Source: Shewanella kaireitica (GTDB lineage: Bacteria > Pseudomonadota > Gammaproteobacteria > Enterobacterales > Shewanellaceae). Taken from it: a stretch of 64,000 nt of DNA. The notes under the pieces were generated by a model, which worked only from the letters and a program-made list of their open reading frames with translations, ran no database searches and was not told the DNA's origin. Made by a program: the position numbers and the translations under genes. The stretch is taken from NCBI RefSeq assembly GCF_023284045.1, contig NZ_JAKIKQ010000001.1, forward strand, positions 496,001 through 560,000, in the 5' to 3' direction. Shown here piece by piece: positions 63,996 through 64,000 of the stretch; within the stretch, counting starts at the first letter, position 1, and the number at the start of each line of letters is the position of its first letter.

Positions 63996-64000
63996 TTGTT

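Noticed and set aside
1..64000. tRNA, rRNA, CRISPR array, prophage or integron
   Set aside because: No cloverleaf sequence, rRNA core, regularly spaced repeats, phage structural genes, integrase or attC-like sites were seen.

Overview
The window is a 64 kb stretch of a gammaproteobacterial chromosome, almost certainly a marine Shewanella. The main reasons are a torE-torC-torA-torD TMAO respiration operon, a haem-uptake cluster (receptor, tonB-exbB-exbD, hmuTUV, hutW) in the Shewanella order, several c-type cytochromes and TonB-dependent receptors, HemG beside a small cytochrome b-like protein, and an arfA gene carrying the intragenic hairpin known from gammaproteobacteria. No rRNA, tRNA, CRISPR array, prophage or transposase gene was found. 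It reads as ordinary chromosome with many one- to three-gene units.

Layout. 1-4.7 kb: a Fur-type site followed by a porin, an imelysin lipoprotein and a di-haem DUF1111 oxidoreductase, a probable iron-linked set. 4.8-7.7 kb: hemG with a b-type cytochrome-like membrane protein, a GT4 glycosyltransferase, and dsbA with an unusual CGNC active site. 8.2-13.1 kb: an envelope protein, a CHASE-GGDEF diguanylate cyclase, a LysR regulator and a flippase-like protein. 13.2-19.8 kb: a 2OG-Fe(II) oxygenase coupled to a small exported protein, a POTRA-less Omp85-like barrel, pirin, two small envelope genes and an exported amidohydrolase. 19.8-27.6 kb: a MITE-like element, a DEDD exonuclease overlapping a cold-shock/DUF3465 membrane fusion, an EamA exporter, arfA, a Cys-rich permease behind twin ArsR-like operators, a zinc-ribbon-like protein and an NhaC antiporter. 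28-38.5 kb: a large TonB-dependent receptor with a TonB-like protein, a nimR/nimT-like divergent pair, type II NADH dehydrogenase and SelO.

38.5-41.8 kb is the least ordinary locus: a split-Soret-like di-haem cytochrome and a lipoprotein, divergent from a ToxR/ToxS-like pair. 42-49.5 kb holds small genes: an orphan AbrB-type antitoxin, a lipoprotein hydrolase, a DUF2975/HTH pair, YbaK, a second 2OG oxygenase, TM2 and DUF465 proteins, a DUF1707/LiaF-like protein, catB, an orphan prepilin and a membrane protein with an L7/L12-like domain.

49.8-54.5 kb is torECAD, with TorR-like decamers upstream. 55-64 kb is the haem system: the receptor takes haem through the outer membrane using TonB-ExbB-ExbD energy, HmuT-HmuU-HmuV carries it inward, and HutW (radical SAM) probably opens the ring anaerobically. 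Fur boxes lie in the tonB/receptor intergenic region and before hutW. Positions were read by eye and start codons were chosen from ribosome-binding sites where visible; no database search was run.
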